Assembly (NCBI RefSeq): GCF_023008245.1
Contig: NZ_CP090145.1
Location: forward strand, 1,984,001-2,048,000
DNA: 64,000 nucleotides
Source of the DNA: Flavobacterium sediminilitoris
Lineage (GTDB): Bacteria > Bacteroidota > Bacteroidia > Flavobacteriales > Flavobacteriaceae
Reading direction: 5' to 3'
Of this stretch, positions 37,210 through 45,290 are shown in pieces. The notes below the pieces were generated by a model. The model saw only the letters and a program-made list of their open reading frames with translations, ran no database searches and had not been told where the DNA came from. Numbering within the stretch: the stretch's first letter is position 1; every line of letters starts with the position of its first letter. Both the position numbers and the translations under genes were made by a program.

Positions 37210-39441
37210 TTAACTGAAAAATGCTTTTATTTTCTTTTTGTCTCCAACAACCCAAATAATGTCATTTTTACTTAAAATTAAACTCGATTCAGGATTTAAT
37301 ATTCGTCGACCATTATGTTCAACTCCTACAATCATTCCGTTTGTTTTTTCTCGTAAATTCGATTCACGAATAGTTTTACCAATAAACCATTGATCTCTTA
37401 ATTCATATTGTTGTAATACTATTTCTGATTCAAGAAGTGTTTCTGTATTTAGCTTGTGTTGCTCTAAATAATCAGCAAATTGTTTTACTTGCTCATCTGT
37501 TCCGATTATACTAATCTCATCATTCGGATATAATTTTTCTTCTTTGGAAGGAATATATATATGTAAGCCACCACGTTTTATAAATGCAATATTTACGCCT
37601 ATATTTTCTCTAATTTTAACTTCTTCTAGTGTTTTTCCTGCTAAATCTGATTCGGCACAAATAGTAAAATTTGCCATGTGACCATCCCAAGGTGATAAAT
37701 TATTTCGATTTAAATTTTTAGTTGTTACTTCTCTTTGATTAAAATTGGTTATAAATCGATCTTCAATTTTATGATATAATCGATTGATGTTTTTTGGAAA
37801 AATCATCATAATTACAATTGAAAAAACAAAGGCTAACAGTGCAATTTCAGGTGAGAAGAAATTGTTTAACATTAATCCAATGAAAAATAAGGCAATGGCA
37901 ATTCGAATGAAAATTAAAACAATAACAGGGCCGTAATATTTTCTGTTTTTTAATAATTCTTGAACTTCAGCTTTGGCTACTCTTTTTAAAGATAGCGCCC
38001 ATAAGAAAGGAGCTAAAACTAATAAGGTTAAAAAAGCTGCGATTATATGTCCATACAAAATATCATCTAATAGCGGTAACAAAAAGTTTTTAGACATTAG
38101 AATAATAGCAAAAAGAATAACAGAGTATAAGATAACTTGAAATAAGTATTCTTTGATAACAATTTTCCAAGTGCTTACTGTTTTTATAGCTTGTGAATTG
38201 GCACTGTATAATTCAATTTTTTTAACCCATTTCTTAGGTAATTTTTTCTCAACAAAAGCGGCTGTTGGAGAAGCATATTTTATCATAAATGGAGTTGTAA
38301 AAGCAGTTACAGCTGAAACAGCAACAACAATGGGATACAAAAAATCGCTTGTAACTTTTAAGGAAGTTCCAAGTGTTGCTATAATAAAAGAAAATTCACC
38401 TATTTGAGACAAACTCATACCTGTTTGTATGGATTCTTTAAGCGGTTGACCTGAAATAAGAGTTCCAATGGTAGAACTTATTGATTGTCCAAAAATAGTA
38501 ACGAATGTTAGTATCATAACAGGAAAAGCATATTCAACCAAGGTATCAGGATTAATTAACATTCCAACGGATACAAAGAAAACCGCACCAAATAGATCTT
38601 TTACGGGTTTTACTAAATGTTCAATATGTTCAGCTTCATTAGTTTCTGCAATAATAGATCCCATAATGAAAGCGCCTAATGCTGGAGAGAAACCAACTTC
38701 AGAGGCAAAAATTACCATTAACAGACAAAGTGCTAATGAGATAATTAATAACATTTCATCAGAAAGTAAATGTTTTAATTTTTTTAATAATGTTGGGATG
38801 AAAAAAATACCAGATATAAACCAAATTGATAAAAAGAAGAATAGTTTTAATAAAGATTTAACCAATTCGCTTCCTGAAAATTGTTGACTTACTGCAACAG
38901 TAGAGAGCAAAACCATCATTAAAATGGCAACAATATCTTGCACAATCAGAGCTCCAATAACATTTCCTGCAAATTTTTGCGATTTTACGCCTAGTTCATC
39001 AAATGCTTTTAGAATAATAGTAGTGGAAGAAATGGAAAGAATGACACCTAAGAAAATACAGTTCATATTGTCCCAGCCCATAAATCGTCCTGCATAATAG
39101 CCTAAAACAATCATGGCAAAAATTTGTGTTAATGCAGTAATGGATGCTGTTCCTCCAACTTTTAGTAGCTTTTTAAAACTAAATTCTAAACCTAAACTAA
39201 ACAATAAAAAAATGATTCCTATTTCTGCCCAAACTTCAATACTGTTAATGTCTTTTACTGTTGGAAAAAAATTAAAATTAGCACTTGCTAAAAATCCAGC
39301 AACTAAGTATCCTAAAACTAAAGGTTGTTTTAATTTACGGAAAATTAATACAGAAATTGCTGCTGTGACAAGGATTAAACCTAAATCATTGATTAAGTCT
39401 GGTAAATGAACTGCTGTGCTTGCAACTAACGAAAATGGCAT
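37210..39441 (-). CDS. CPA2-family cation:proton antiporter with two TrkA-C domains
   Basis: The 743-residue protein has a Na+/H+-exchanger-type membrane domain of about 12 helices (residues 15-400; FLFSLGLEFSFKKL, ISSTTIILKAFDELG, PALGAFIMGSIIAET). Further helices lie at about 425-550. The C-terminus carries two TrkA-C/RCK-C regulatory domains (about 595-665, with CAESDLAGKTLEEVKIREN; and 685-743, WFIGKTIRESNLREKTNG) but no nucleotide-binding TrkA-N domain. It is probably a K+ or Na+/H+ antiporter of the inner membrane, gated by a small ligand at TrkA-C. It is monocistronic. Confidence 0.88.
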   Translation of the reverse strand: MPFSLVASTAVHLPDLINDLGLILVTAAISVLIFRKLKQPLVLGYLVAGFLASANFNFFPTVKDINSIEVWAEIGIIFLLFSLGLEFSFKKLLKVGGTASITALTQIFAMIVLGYYAGRFMGWDNMNCIFLGVILSISSTTIILKAFDELGVKSQKFAGNVIGALIVQDIVAILMMVLLSTVAVSQQFSGSELVKSLLKLFFFLSIWFISGIFFIPTLLKKLKHLLSDEMLLIISLALCLLMVIFASEVGFSPALGAFIMGSIIAETNEAEHIEHLVKPVKDLFGAVFFVSVGMLINPDTLVEYAFPVMILTFVTIFGQSISSTIGTLISGQPLKESIQTGMSLSQIGEFSFIIATLGTSLKVTSDFLYPIVVAVSAVTAFTTPFMIKYASPTAAFVEKKLPKKWVKKIELYSANSQAIKTVSTWKIVIKEYLFQVILYSVILFAIILMSKNFLLPLLDDILYGHIIAAFLTLLVLAPFLWALSLKRVAKAEVQELLKNRKYYGPVIVLIFIRIAIALFFIGLMLNNFFSPEIALLAFVFSIVIMMIFPKNINRLYHKIEDRFITNFNQREVTTKNLNRNNLSPWDGHMANFTICAESDLAGKTLEEVKIRENIGVNIAFIKRGGLHIYIPSKEEKLYPNDEISIIGTDEQVKQFADYLEQHKLNTETLLESEIVLQQYELRDQWFIGKTIRESNLREKTNGMIVGVEHNGRRILNPESSLILSKNDIIWVVGDKKKIKAFFS

Positions 39442-39524
39442 TATTTTAACTTTTTTTAAAAGTACTAAATTGGAAGAATCATTACAATCCTTTTTGTAAA
39501 AATTAACAGTTTATAGCGTAAAAA

Positions 39525-39552
39525 AAATCCATTAGTGAATGCTAATGGATTT
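39525..39552 (-). terminator. Intrinsic terminator of purB
   Basis: AAATCCATTAG / CTAATGGATTT, 11-bp perfect stem, 6-nt loop, followed on the minus strand by a T run, 40 bp after the purB stop. Confidence 0.85.
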
Positions 39553-39591
39553 TATATTTTACAAAAGAATAAGTTTTATTATTTGATGCTA

Positions 39592-40938
39592 TTATATGCC
39601 CAAATAATTACTTGGTGTAATTTGTTTCAATTCAGTTTTAATGTCATCAGAAACATTTAAAGTTTCAATAAAAGCACGAATCGATTCTTTATTAATAACT
39701 GTGTTTGTTCTAGTTAATTCTTTTAAAGCTTCATAAGGATTTGGGTAACCTTCACGTCTTAAAATAGTTTGAATTGCTTCAGCAACAACTGCCCAATTTT
39801 TCTCTAGTTCTTCAGTAAATTTAGCTTCGTTTAATAATAACTTGTTTAATCCTTTCAATGTGGCTTCAAAGGCAATGATAGTATGACCAAAAGGAACACC
39901 AACATTACGAAGAACTGTACTATCTGTTAAATCACGTTGTAAACGAGAAATAGGTAATTTAGCTGATAGATGTTCAAAAATAGCATTGGCAATGCCTAAA
40001 TTTCCTTCACTGTTTTCAAAATCAATAGGATTTACTTTATGTGGCATTGCTGATGAACCAATTTCTCCAGCTTTTATTTTTTGTTTGAAATAATCCATAG
40101 AAACATACGTCCAAATATCTCTATCTAAATCAATTATTATTGTATTGATTCTTTTTAAAGCATCAAAAAAAGCAGCGAAATGATCATAATGCTCAATTTG
40201 CGTTGTTGGGAAAGAATGATGTAATCCTAGAATATCTTCAACAAATTTGGTTCCAAATTGTTTCCAATCATTGTTTGGATAAGCTACTTTATGTGCATTG
40301 TAATTTCCTGTTGCACCACCAAATTTAGCTGCAAAAGGAACATTAAATAATAAACGCATTTGTTCTTCTAAACGTTCTACAAAAACTAAAATTTCTTTTC
40401 CTAAACGAGTAGGAGAAGCAGGTTGTCCGTGTGTACGTGCAAGCATTGGAATGTCCATCCATTCAATACTTAAATCCTTTAATTTTTGAATAACAGCAAT
40501 TAAAGAAGGCATATATACGTTTTCAAAAGCTTCTTTTGTAGAAAGAGGAATAGCCGTATTATTAATATCTTGAGAAGTTAATCCGAAATGAATAAATTCT
40601 TTATATTTTTCTAATCCTAAAGCATCAAATTTACTTTTAATAAAGTATTCAACTGCTTTTACATCATGATTAGTTGTTTTTTCAGTTTCTTTAATCCACA
40701 ATGCATCTTCAGTAGAAAAATCAGTGTACATTTTTCTTAAAGCAGGAAATATAGTTATATCAACACCAGAAAGTTGTGGTAAAGGTAATTCACATAATGC
40801 AATAAAGTATTCTACTTCAATTAAAACGCGATACTTTATCAATGCTTCTTCTGAAAAGTAAGGAGCTAAATTCTGGGTTTTGTTTCTATATCGTCCATCA
40901 ATAGGAGAAATAGCATTTAGTTCTGATAATTGTAACAT
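39592..40938 (-). CDS. purB: Adenylosuccinate lyase
   Basis: Cleaves adenylosuccinate and SAICAR, releasing fumarate, in purine synthesis. The 448-residue length is normal for this group. The signature GSSAMPHKVNPIDFEN of the fumarase/ASL superfamily is present near residue 290, along with HFGLTSQDINNTA and RTHGQPASPTRLGKE. The start region LNAISPIDGRYRNKT is typical of the E. coli-like type. A -7 box lies at 41015-41022, giving a leader of about 70 nt. Confidence 0.96.
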   Translation of the reverse strand: MLQLSELNAISPIDGRYRNKTQNLAPYFSEEALIKYRVLIEVEYFIALCELPLPQLSGVDITIFPALRKMYTDFSTEDALWIKETEKTTNHDVKAVEYFIKSKFDALGLEKYKEFIHFGLTSQDINNTAIPLSTKEAFENVYMPSLIAVIQKLKDLSIEWMDIPMLARTHGQPASPTRLGKEILVFVERLEEQMRLLFNVPFAAKFGGATGNYNAHKVAYPNNDWKQFGTKFVEDILGLHHSFPTTQIEHYDHFAAFFDALKRINTIIIDLDRDIWTYVSMDYFKQKIKAGEIGSSAMPHKVNPIDFENSEGNLGIANAIFEHLSAKLPISRLQRDLTDSTVLRNVGVPFGHTIIAFEATLKGLNKLLLNEAKFTEELEKNWAVVAEAIQTILRREGYPNPYEALKELTRTNTVINKESIRAFIETLNVSDDIKTELKQITPSNYLGI

Positions 40939-41014
40939 GATGTTGTTGTGTTGTTGTTTACTCTGAGTTTGTTTCAGAATGGAATTAAAAAATTAAATTC
41001 AAATTTTAAAGTTG

Positions 41015-41022
41015 CAAATATA
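41015..41022 (-). promoter_or_regulatory. -7 box (TATATTTG) of purB
   Basis: Perfect TAnnTTTG match on the minus strand, 77 bp before the purB ATG. Confidence 0.55.
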
Positions 41023-41137
41023 AGTAGAAGTTTAGAAAGTTAAAAAGTAATGATTGTCTAAAAAGTTATATTATATTTTTATAGAGTGCTTTGGCTATCT
41101 AATTATTATGGTTTGTTTATGTGAAGAATAAAAAATA

Positions 41138-41166
41138 GCCTCAAAATAGTATTTAAATTTTGAGGC
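41138..41166 (-). terminator. Intrinsic terminator of the sigma/anti-sigma operon
   Basis: GCCTCAAAAT / ATTTTGAGGC, 10-bp perfect stem with a 9-nt loop, followed on the minus strand by a T-rich run; 28 bp after the anti-sigma gene. Confidence 0.85.
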
Positions 41167-41193
41167 ATATTCATTCTTACATATTTTAATTTT

Positions 41194-41976
41194 TTAAACT
41201 TTTCCTAAAGTATAAAGTTGTTCAAGTGTAGGATTGACACTTCCGCCAGCTGGTTCTAAAGTAATTCCAAAAGCTTCAGCATCTTCAGCTTTTTCTACTT
41301 TGAAAACCTTTGAATTACTAGCTGTAAAGTTGTCTAATAAACCAATACTTTGAGGCGTTAATGGATCTAGTTTTAATCCCCAAACCTGATATACTTTTCC
41401 TTCAGGAGGTATTGGTAAACCAGCAGCATCAATATATACTTCTTTAGTTTCTTTGTTGTAATATGCCTTCGCAAAAGCATTTGGAGCTACTTCTTGTCCT
41501 GCAAGAGCTACTTGTATGTTATTATTATCTCTTACAATAGCTAATATTTTTTCAGCATCTTGTTTTTGAAACTCTAATTCTACGATAGATTCTTGCATTT
41601 TGCTTTTATCTACAGCTAAACTTTCGATAATAGTATTAGATTGATTAAATTTGTATAATTGAATACCAAAACCTAATACAAATACTGCGGCAGCAATCCA
41701 ACCCATATATTGTGCATAATTTTTTCTAGGTTGTAATTGTATTACTCTATTTTTTTCTAAAAGTTGATTTCTTATTTTCTCATAATTAGTTGCGGAAAGG
41801 TGAGGAGCAACACTATGAGATAAATTAATAACAGCATTTTCTATGGCCTTAATTTCTTCTTGAATATCAATATGATTTTTTGCCATTTCTAGAACTTCGT
41901 TGTTTTCTTGCTCAGTAAGTGTGCCAAAAACATACAATTCTAAAATTCCAGATTCTATGTATTCTCTACTATTCAT
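41194..41976 (-). CDS. Anti-sigma factor, RskA family
   Basis: The 260-residue product has a cytoplasmic N-terminal zinc-finger-like/anti-sigma region, one membrane helix at about 89-108 (GWIAAAVFVLGFGIQLY) and a periplasmic RskA C-terminal domain (VALAGQEVAPNAFAKAYYN, PPEGKVYQVWGLKLDPLTP, FGITLEPAGGSVNPT). RskA-type proteins hold an ECF sigma factor at the membrane and release it on signal-dependent proteolysis. The gene overlaps the preceding sigma-factor gene by 8 bp. The N-terminus lacks the classical HxxxCxxC motif, which is common in SigK-type anti-sigmas. Confidence 0.88.
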   Translation of the reverse strand: MNSREYIESGILELYVFGTLTEQENNEVLEMAKNHIDIQEEIKAIENAVINLSHSVAPHLSATNYEKIRNQLLEKNRVIQLQPRKNYAQYMGWIAAAVFVLGFGIQLYKFNQSNTIIESLAVDKSKMQESIVELEFQKQDAEKILAIVRDNNNIQVALAGQEVAPNAFAKAYYNKETKEVYIDAAGLPIPPEGKVYQVWGLKLDPLTPQSIGLLDNFTASNSKVFKVEKAEDAEAFGITLEPAGGSVNPTLEQLYTLGKV

Positions 41977-42499
41977 TGATAATCGTTCTTAATTCATTCA
42001 TACAATTTCTATTATTTGTTTTTACTGTACCTAAAGGTATTTCAAGTTCTTCCGATGCTTCTTGCTGTGTATATCCTTGAAAAAACAATAATTCAATGAT
42101 TTGAATACATTTAGGTTTTAATTTTTTGATAAATTTTTTTATGCCAATTGCATCAATTCTATTTAATGCTTTTGAATTGTCTTCAAGCATATATACGAAA
42201 TTATCTGCGGAAAGGTTTTTTTGACTGTTATTATATCCTTTTGATCGTAATTTATCAATGCTTGTATTTCTAGCAATATTTAGCATCCAAGTATATAAAC
42301 GACCTTTAGTTTCATTATAGGAGTCTATATTATTCCAAATTTTAACAAAGACTTCTTGAAGTACGTCTTCAGATTCTTCTTTGTTTTTAATTAGGTTGTA
42401 AATAACACCATATAAACTCCTAGAATAGTTGTCATATAATAATGTAAACGAATAATTATCCTTTTTAAGGAGTTCCTTAACTAATAGTTCTTGTTCCAT
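41969..42499 (-). CDS. ECF-type RNA polymerase sigma factor (SigK-like)
   Basis: The 176-residue protein has the sigma-70 region 2 (SFTLLYDNYSRSLYGVIYNLI, here cited as a pattern; then SEDVLQEVFVKIWNNID and GRLYTWMLNIARNTSIDKLRS) and region 4 (IELLFFQGYTQQEASEELEIPLGTVKTNNRNCMNEL pattern: GYTQQEASEELEIPLGTVK). No region 3 is present, so it is an ECF factor. It is paired with the RskA-type anti-sigma and diverges from the DUF4331 operon across a 112-bp intergenic, which is the likely target region. Confidence 0.92.
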   Translation of the reverse strand: MEQELLVKELLKKDNYSFTLLYDNYSRSLYGVIYNLIKNKEESEDVLQEVFVKIWNNIDSYNETKGRLYTWMLNIARNTSIDKLRSKGYNNSQKNLSADNFVYMLEDNSKALNRIDAIGIKKFIKKLKPKCIQIIELLFFQGYTQQEASEELEIPLGTVKTNNRNCMNELRTIINE

Positions 42500-42611
42500 A
42501 TGTTTGTAAAGTTACCACTAATGTACTAAAAAAAAATATTTTTTCAATTTTTTAAAACCAAACGTTAAAAGTTCTCGTAACTGTAGTTATAAATCATTAA
42601 AAATCATTAAA
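42500..42611. promoter_or_regulatory. Divergent control region between sigma factor and DUF4331 operon
   Basis: 112 bp containing the directly repeated AATCATTAAA (42591-42610, two tandem copies ending at the start codon) and the segment AACCAAACGTTAAAAG. No TAnnTTTG box faces the plus strand, which would be consistent with recognition by the linked ECF factor rather than the housekeeping sigma. This is inference from absence. Confidence 0.4.
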
Positions 42612-43259
42612 ATGAAAAATTCAAAATTATACTTAGGACTTTCACTACTAGGCTTAGTCGGTTCTATTTTAATTGCAGCCGATCATATAGATGCACCAGC
42701 AGTTCAAGGTGGAAATGCAGATATAACAGATTTTTATTCTTTTCAAGGAGCTAATACAAATAATTTAGTTTTTGTAGCGAATGTAAAAGGATTATTAAGT
42801 CCAACAATGAGTGCTTCATCATCATTTGATGAAAATGTATTAGTTGAATTTAATATTGATAATAATGGAGATAATGTTGAAGACTTAGTTATTCAAGCAA
42901 TTCCAAGAAATGGAAAAATGTACTTTTTTGGACCAGTGGCACCAGGAACAGCAGGTACTTCAAGTACAATTAAAACGTCAAGTCCTCTTGGAAGTGTTGC
43001 TATTACTCCTTACGGATCAACTGCGATAACTTCATTGCAATCTGGAATTAATTTATTTGCAGGTTTAAGGGATGATCCTTTTTTCTTTGATTTTGGACAA
43101 TATTCAGAGATAATTGCAGGTAATGCTTCTAGTTTTAATGCTACTGGTACGGATACATTTGCAGGAACAAATGTAATGTCTATAGTTGTTGAACTTCCTA
43201 AAACAATGCTAGGAGGAACTGGAAGATTGAATACTTGGGTAGAAACAAAAAGAAAATAA
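42612..43259 (+). CDS. DUF4331 N-terminal-half protein, exported
   Basis: The 215-residue product has a signal peptide (1-22, cleavage near LIAA). It matches the first half of DUF4331: DHIDAPAVQGGNADITDFYSF, the acidic FNIDNNGDNVEDLVIQ, and GLRDDPFFFDFGQY. Full DUF4331 proteins continue for another 150-200 residues; here that part is in the next gene. Role unknown; the family is often found near TonB receptors and metal-related genes. First gene of a plus-strand operon divergent from the ECF sigma gene. Confidence 0.85.
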   Translation: MKNSKLYLGLSLLGLVGSILIAADHIDAPAVQGGNADITDFYSFQGANTNNLVFVANVKGLLSPTMSASSSFDENVLVEFNIDNNGDNVEDLVIQAIPRNGKMYFFGPVAPGTAGTSSTIKTSSPLGSVAITPYGSTAITSLQSGINLFAGLRDDPFFFDFGQYSEIIAGNASSFNATGTDTFAGTNVMSIVVELPKTMLGGTGRLNTWVETKRK

Positions 43260-43287
43260 TAATAACCTCTAAAAAACGAATATAATT

Positions 43288-43839
43288 ATGAAATCAATTC
43301 AATATAAAACTTTATTTGCATCTTTAATAGTGGCTTTGTTAGTCGTAGGGTGCAACAATGACGATGATTCATACAATAACGAATCAATAGATTTTAGTGG
43401 AACATATACACAACAAGATCAAATGGGTAGACCTGCTATTAATACTGTTTTTGTTAGTTCAACTAGCAAGGATAATTTTAATGTTACTACACCATCTACA
43501 ATGGGAGCTTCATTTCAATCAGCTTTTCAATCAAAATTATTAGCATTAAATTCAGGATATACAACAAATGCATTAGGACTTGATGCAGCTACTTTTACAA
43601 CAGTTTTGGCAACAGATGTTTTAAACGTTTCTACAACAGGGACAACTACTTTTTTTGATGGAAACCCAGCAAATACCTTGTCGGGAAGAGCACTTGCAGA
43701 TGATGTTATTGATGTTGAATTATTGTTAATTTTTGGAGGTCCAAATGGAACAGATAATTCAGGATTAACTTCAGATAATGTAAATGCAAATGATAAAACG
43801 TTTTTAGCTTCTTTTCCATATTTAGCTTCACCTTGGTAG
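43288..43839 (+). CDS. DUF4331 C-terminal-half lipoprotein
   Basis: The 183-residue product has its own lipoprotein signal (IVALLVVGCNNDDDS, Cys22). The mature part fits the second half of DUF4331: QDQMGRPAINTVFVSSTSKD, FQSAFQSKLLALN and GRALADDVIDVELLLIFGG. It starts 28 bp after the first half and is out of register with it as an independent gene, so this is not a simple sequencing frameshift. The two halves presumably reassemble in the periplasm or at the outer membrane. A 30-nt hairpin follows before the TPR gene. Confidence 0.85.
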   Translation: MKSIQYKTLFASLIVALLVVGCNNDDDSYNNESIDFSGTYTQQDQMGRPAINTVFVSSTSKDNFNVTTPSTMGASFQSAFQSKLLALNSGYTTNALGLDAATFTTVLATDVLNVSTTGTTTFFDGNPANTLSGRALADDVIDVELLLIFGGPNGTDNSGLTSDNVNANDKTFLASFPYLASPW

Positions 43840-43858
43840 AAACTGATTAACCAAACCT

Positions 43859-43888
43859 AATAAGGAGTGTCTATTGATGCTCCTTATT
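43859..43888 (+). other. Intra-operon hairpin
   Basis: AATAAGGAG / CTCCTTATT, 9-bp stem, 12-nt loop, no T run. It may stabilise or limit the mRNA between the DUF4331 and TPR genes. Confidence 0.55.
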
Positions 43889-43918
43889 CTCAAATAAGAC
43901 GAACTAAATACTAAAATT

Positions 43919-45220
43919 ATGAAAAATACCACAATTAAAGCAACTTCAATAATGTTGATTTTTTTCTTATTCTTGAGTTGTAATTCAGATGAAAAAATTA
44001 AAGTAACAAATAAGGAAGATTATCAAGCTTTTCTTATTGTGAAAGAAAATGAAAAAGAAAATAATATAAAAAGAGAAATTGATTTTTGGCAAACAAAATA
44101 CAATGCAGCACCAAATCAATATACTTATTTAATTTCGTTAGCAAGTTTATATTCTCAATTATTTGAAATAAAAGGAAATATTCAAGATTTATATCGTGCA
44201 GAAAAACTTTTATTAGATTGTAATAATAGAGTTAGAGGAGAAAAAGCAAGTATTCATAGATCTATAGCCAAAAATTATATTTCTCAACATCGATTTAAAG
44301 AGGCATTAGAGTATTTGAAAAAAGCATATATATTAGGTGAAAATAGACTATCTACAGAGAAGATGCTATTTGATGTTTATATGGAATTAGGAAATTATAC
44401 TGAAGCTGAGAAAAAGTTAGATGTTATTCAAGATACTAAAGATTTCGATTATTTAATTCGTTTAGCAAAATGGAATGATCATAAAGGAGATTTAGATACA
44501 GCTATTAAAATAATGGAACAAGCTAAAAAAATCGCTGAAGAAACTAAGAAAGAAGACATTAAATTATGGATATATTCAAATATAGCAGATTTTTATGGCC
44601 ATGCTGGGCGTATTAAAGAATCGTATGATTATTATTTAAAAACACTACAAATAGACAATCAAAATGCTTATGCATTAAAAGGAATTGCTTGGATTGTTTT
44701 TTCTTATGAAAGAGATACTAAATCAGCAATCGAAATTATCGATCATATTACAGCAAAGCATACTGTTCCTGATTTGTATCTTTTAAGAGCAGAAATGAAT
44801 GAATTTGCAACAAATTATACAGAACAAAAATTAGATATTGAAGAATACTTTAAGTTGTTAAATAATCATAATTATGGAGATATGTATAATAAATATAATG
44901 CATTATTATATTCTGAAGTTTTAGATAATTCTGAAAAAGCAATTGAAATTGCTAAAAAAGAGATTCAAAATAGACCAACACCAGAATCATATGACTTATT
45001 AGCTTGGGCTTATTACCAAAATGGAGATTTTGATGAAGCATTGAAGATAGTTAAAAAGCACACTATGAATAAATCTCAGGAACCGCTGATTTTGTTTCAC
45101 AATGAAATGATTTTAAAAGCTAATGATATGCTAACGAAAGAAAATTCGAATAAAGAAGAATTATTATCTAGTATATATGAATTAGGTCCAAATTTGGAAA
45201 TTTTAATAATGAGAATATAA
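43919..45220 (+). CDS. TPR-repeat lipoprotein
   Basis: The 433-residue product has a lipoprotein signal (MLIFFLFLSCNSDE, Cys20). At least six tetratricopeptide-like helical pairs follow (for example EALEYLKKAYILGE, EAEKKLDVIQDT, DTAIKIMEQAKKI, ESYDYYLKTLQIDNQNAYAL, EALKIVKKH). It is a likely periplasmic-side scaffold. Placement between the split DUF4331 genes and a TonB receptor suggests it serves the same uptake or sensing process. Confidence 0.85.
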   Translation: MKNTTIKATSIMLIFFLFLSCNSDEKIKVTNKEDYQAFLIVKENEKENNIKREIDFWQTKYNAAPNQYTYLISLASLYSQLFEIKGNIQDLYRAEKLLLDCNNRVRGEKASIHRSIAKNYISQHRFKEALEYLKKAYILGENRLSTEKMLFDVYMELGNYTEAEKKLDVIQDTKDFDYLIRLAKWNDHKGDLDTAIKIMEQAKKIAEETKKEDIKLWIYSNIADFYGHAGRIKESYDYYLKTLQIDNQNAYALKGIAWIVFSYERDTKSAIEIIDHITAKHTVPDLYLLRAEMNEFATNYTEQKLDIEEYFKLLNNHNYGDMYNKYNALLYSEVLDNSEKAIEIAKKEIQNRPTPESYDLLAWAYYQNGDFDEALKIVKKHTMNKSQEPLILFHNEMILKANDMLTKENSNKEELLSSIYELGPNLEILIMRI

Positions 45221-45290
45221 TATGAAATCGTAAATAAGAAATCTCTTAAGCACATCGAAATTATCAAAAAACAAACAAAACAAATGCCAA

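Noticed and set aside
38153..39409. Three plus-strand frames over the antiporter gene
   Set aside because: Antisense to conserved membrane-helix codons, which produce spurious hydrophobic frames.
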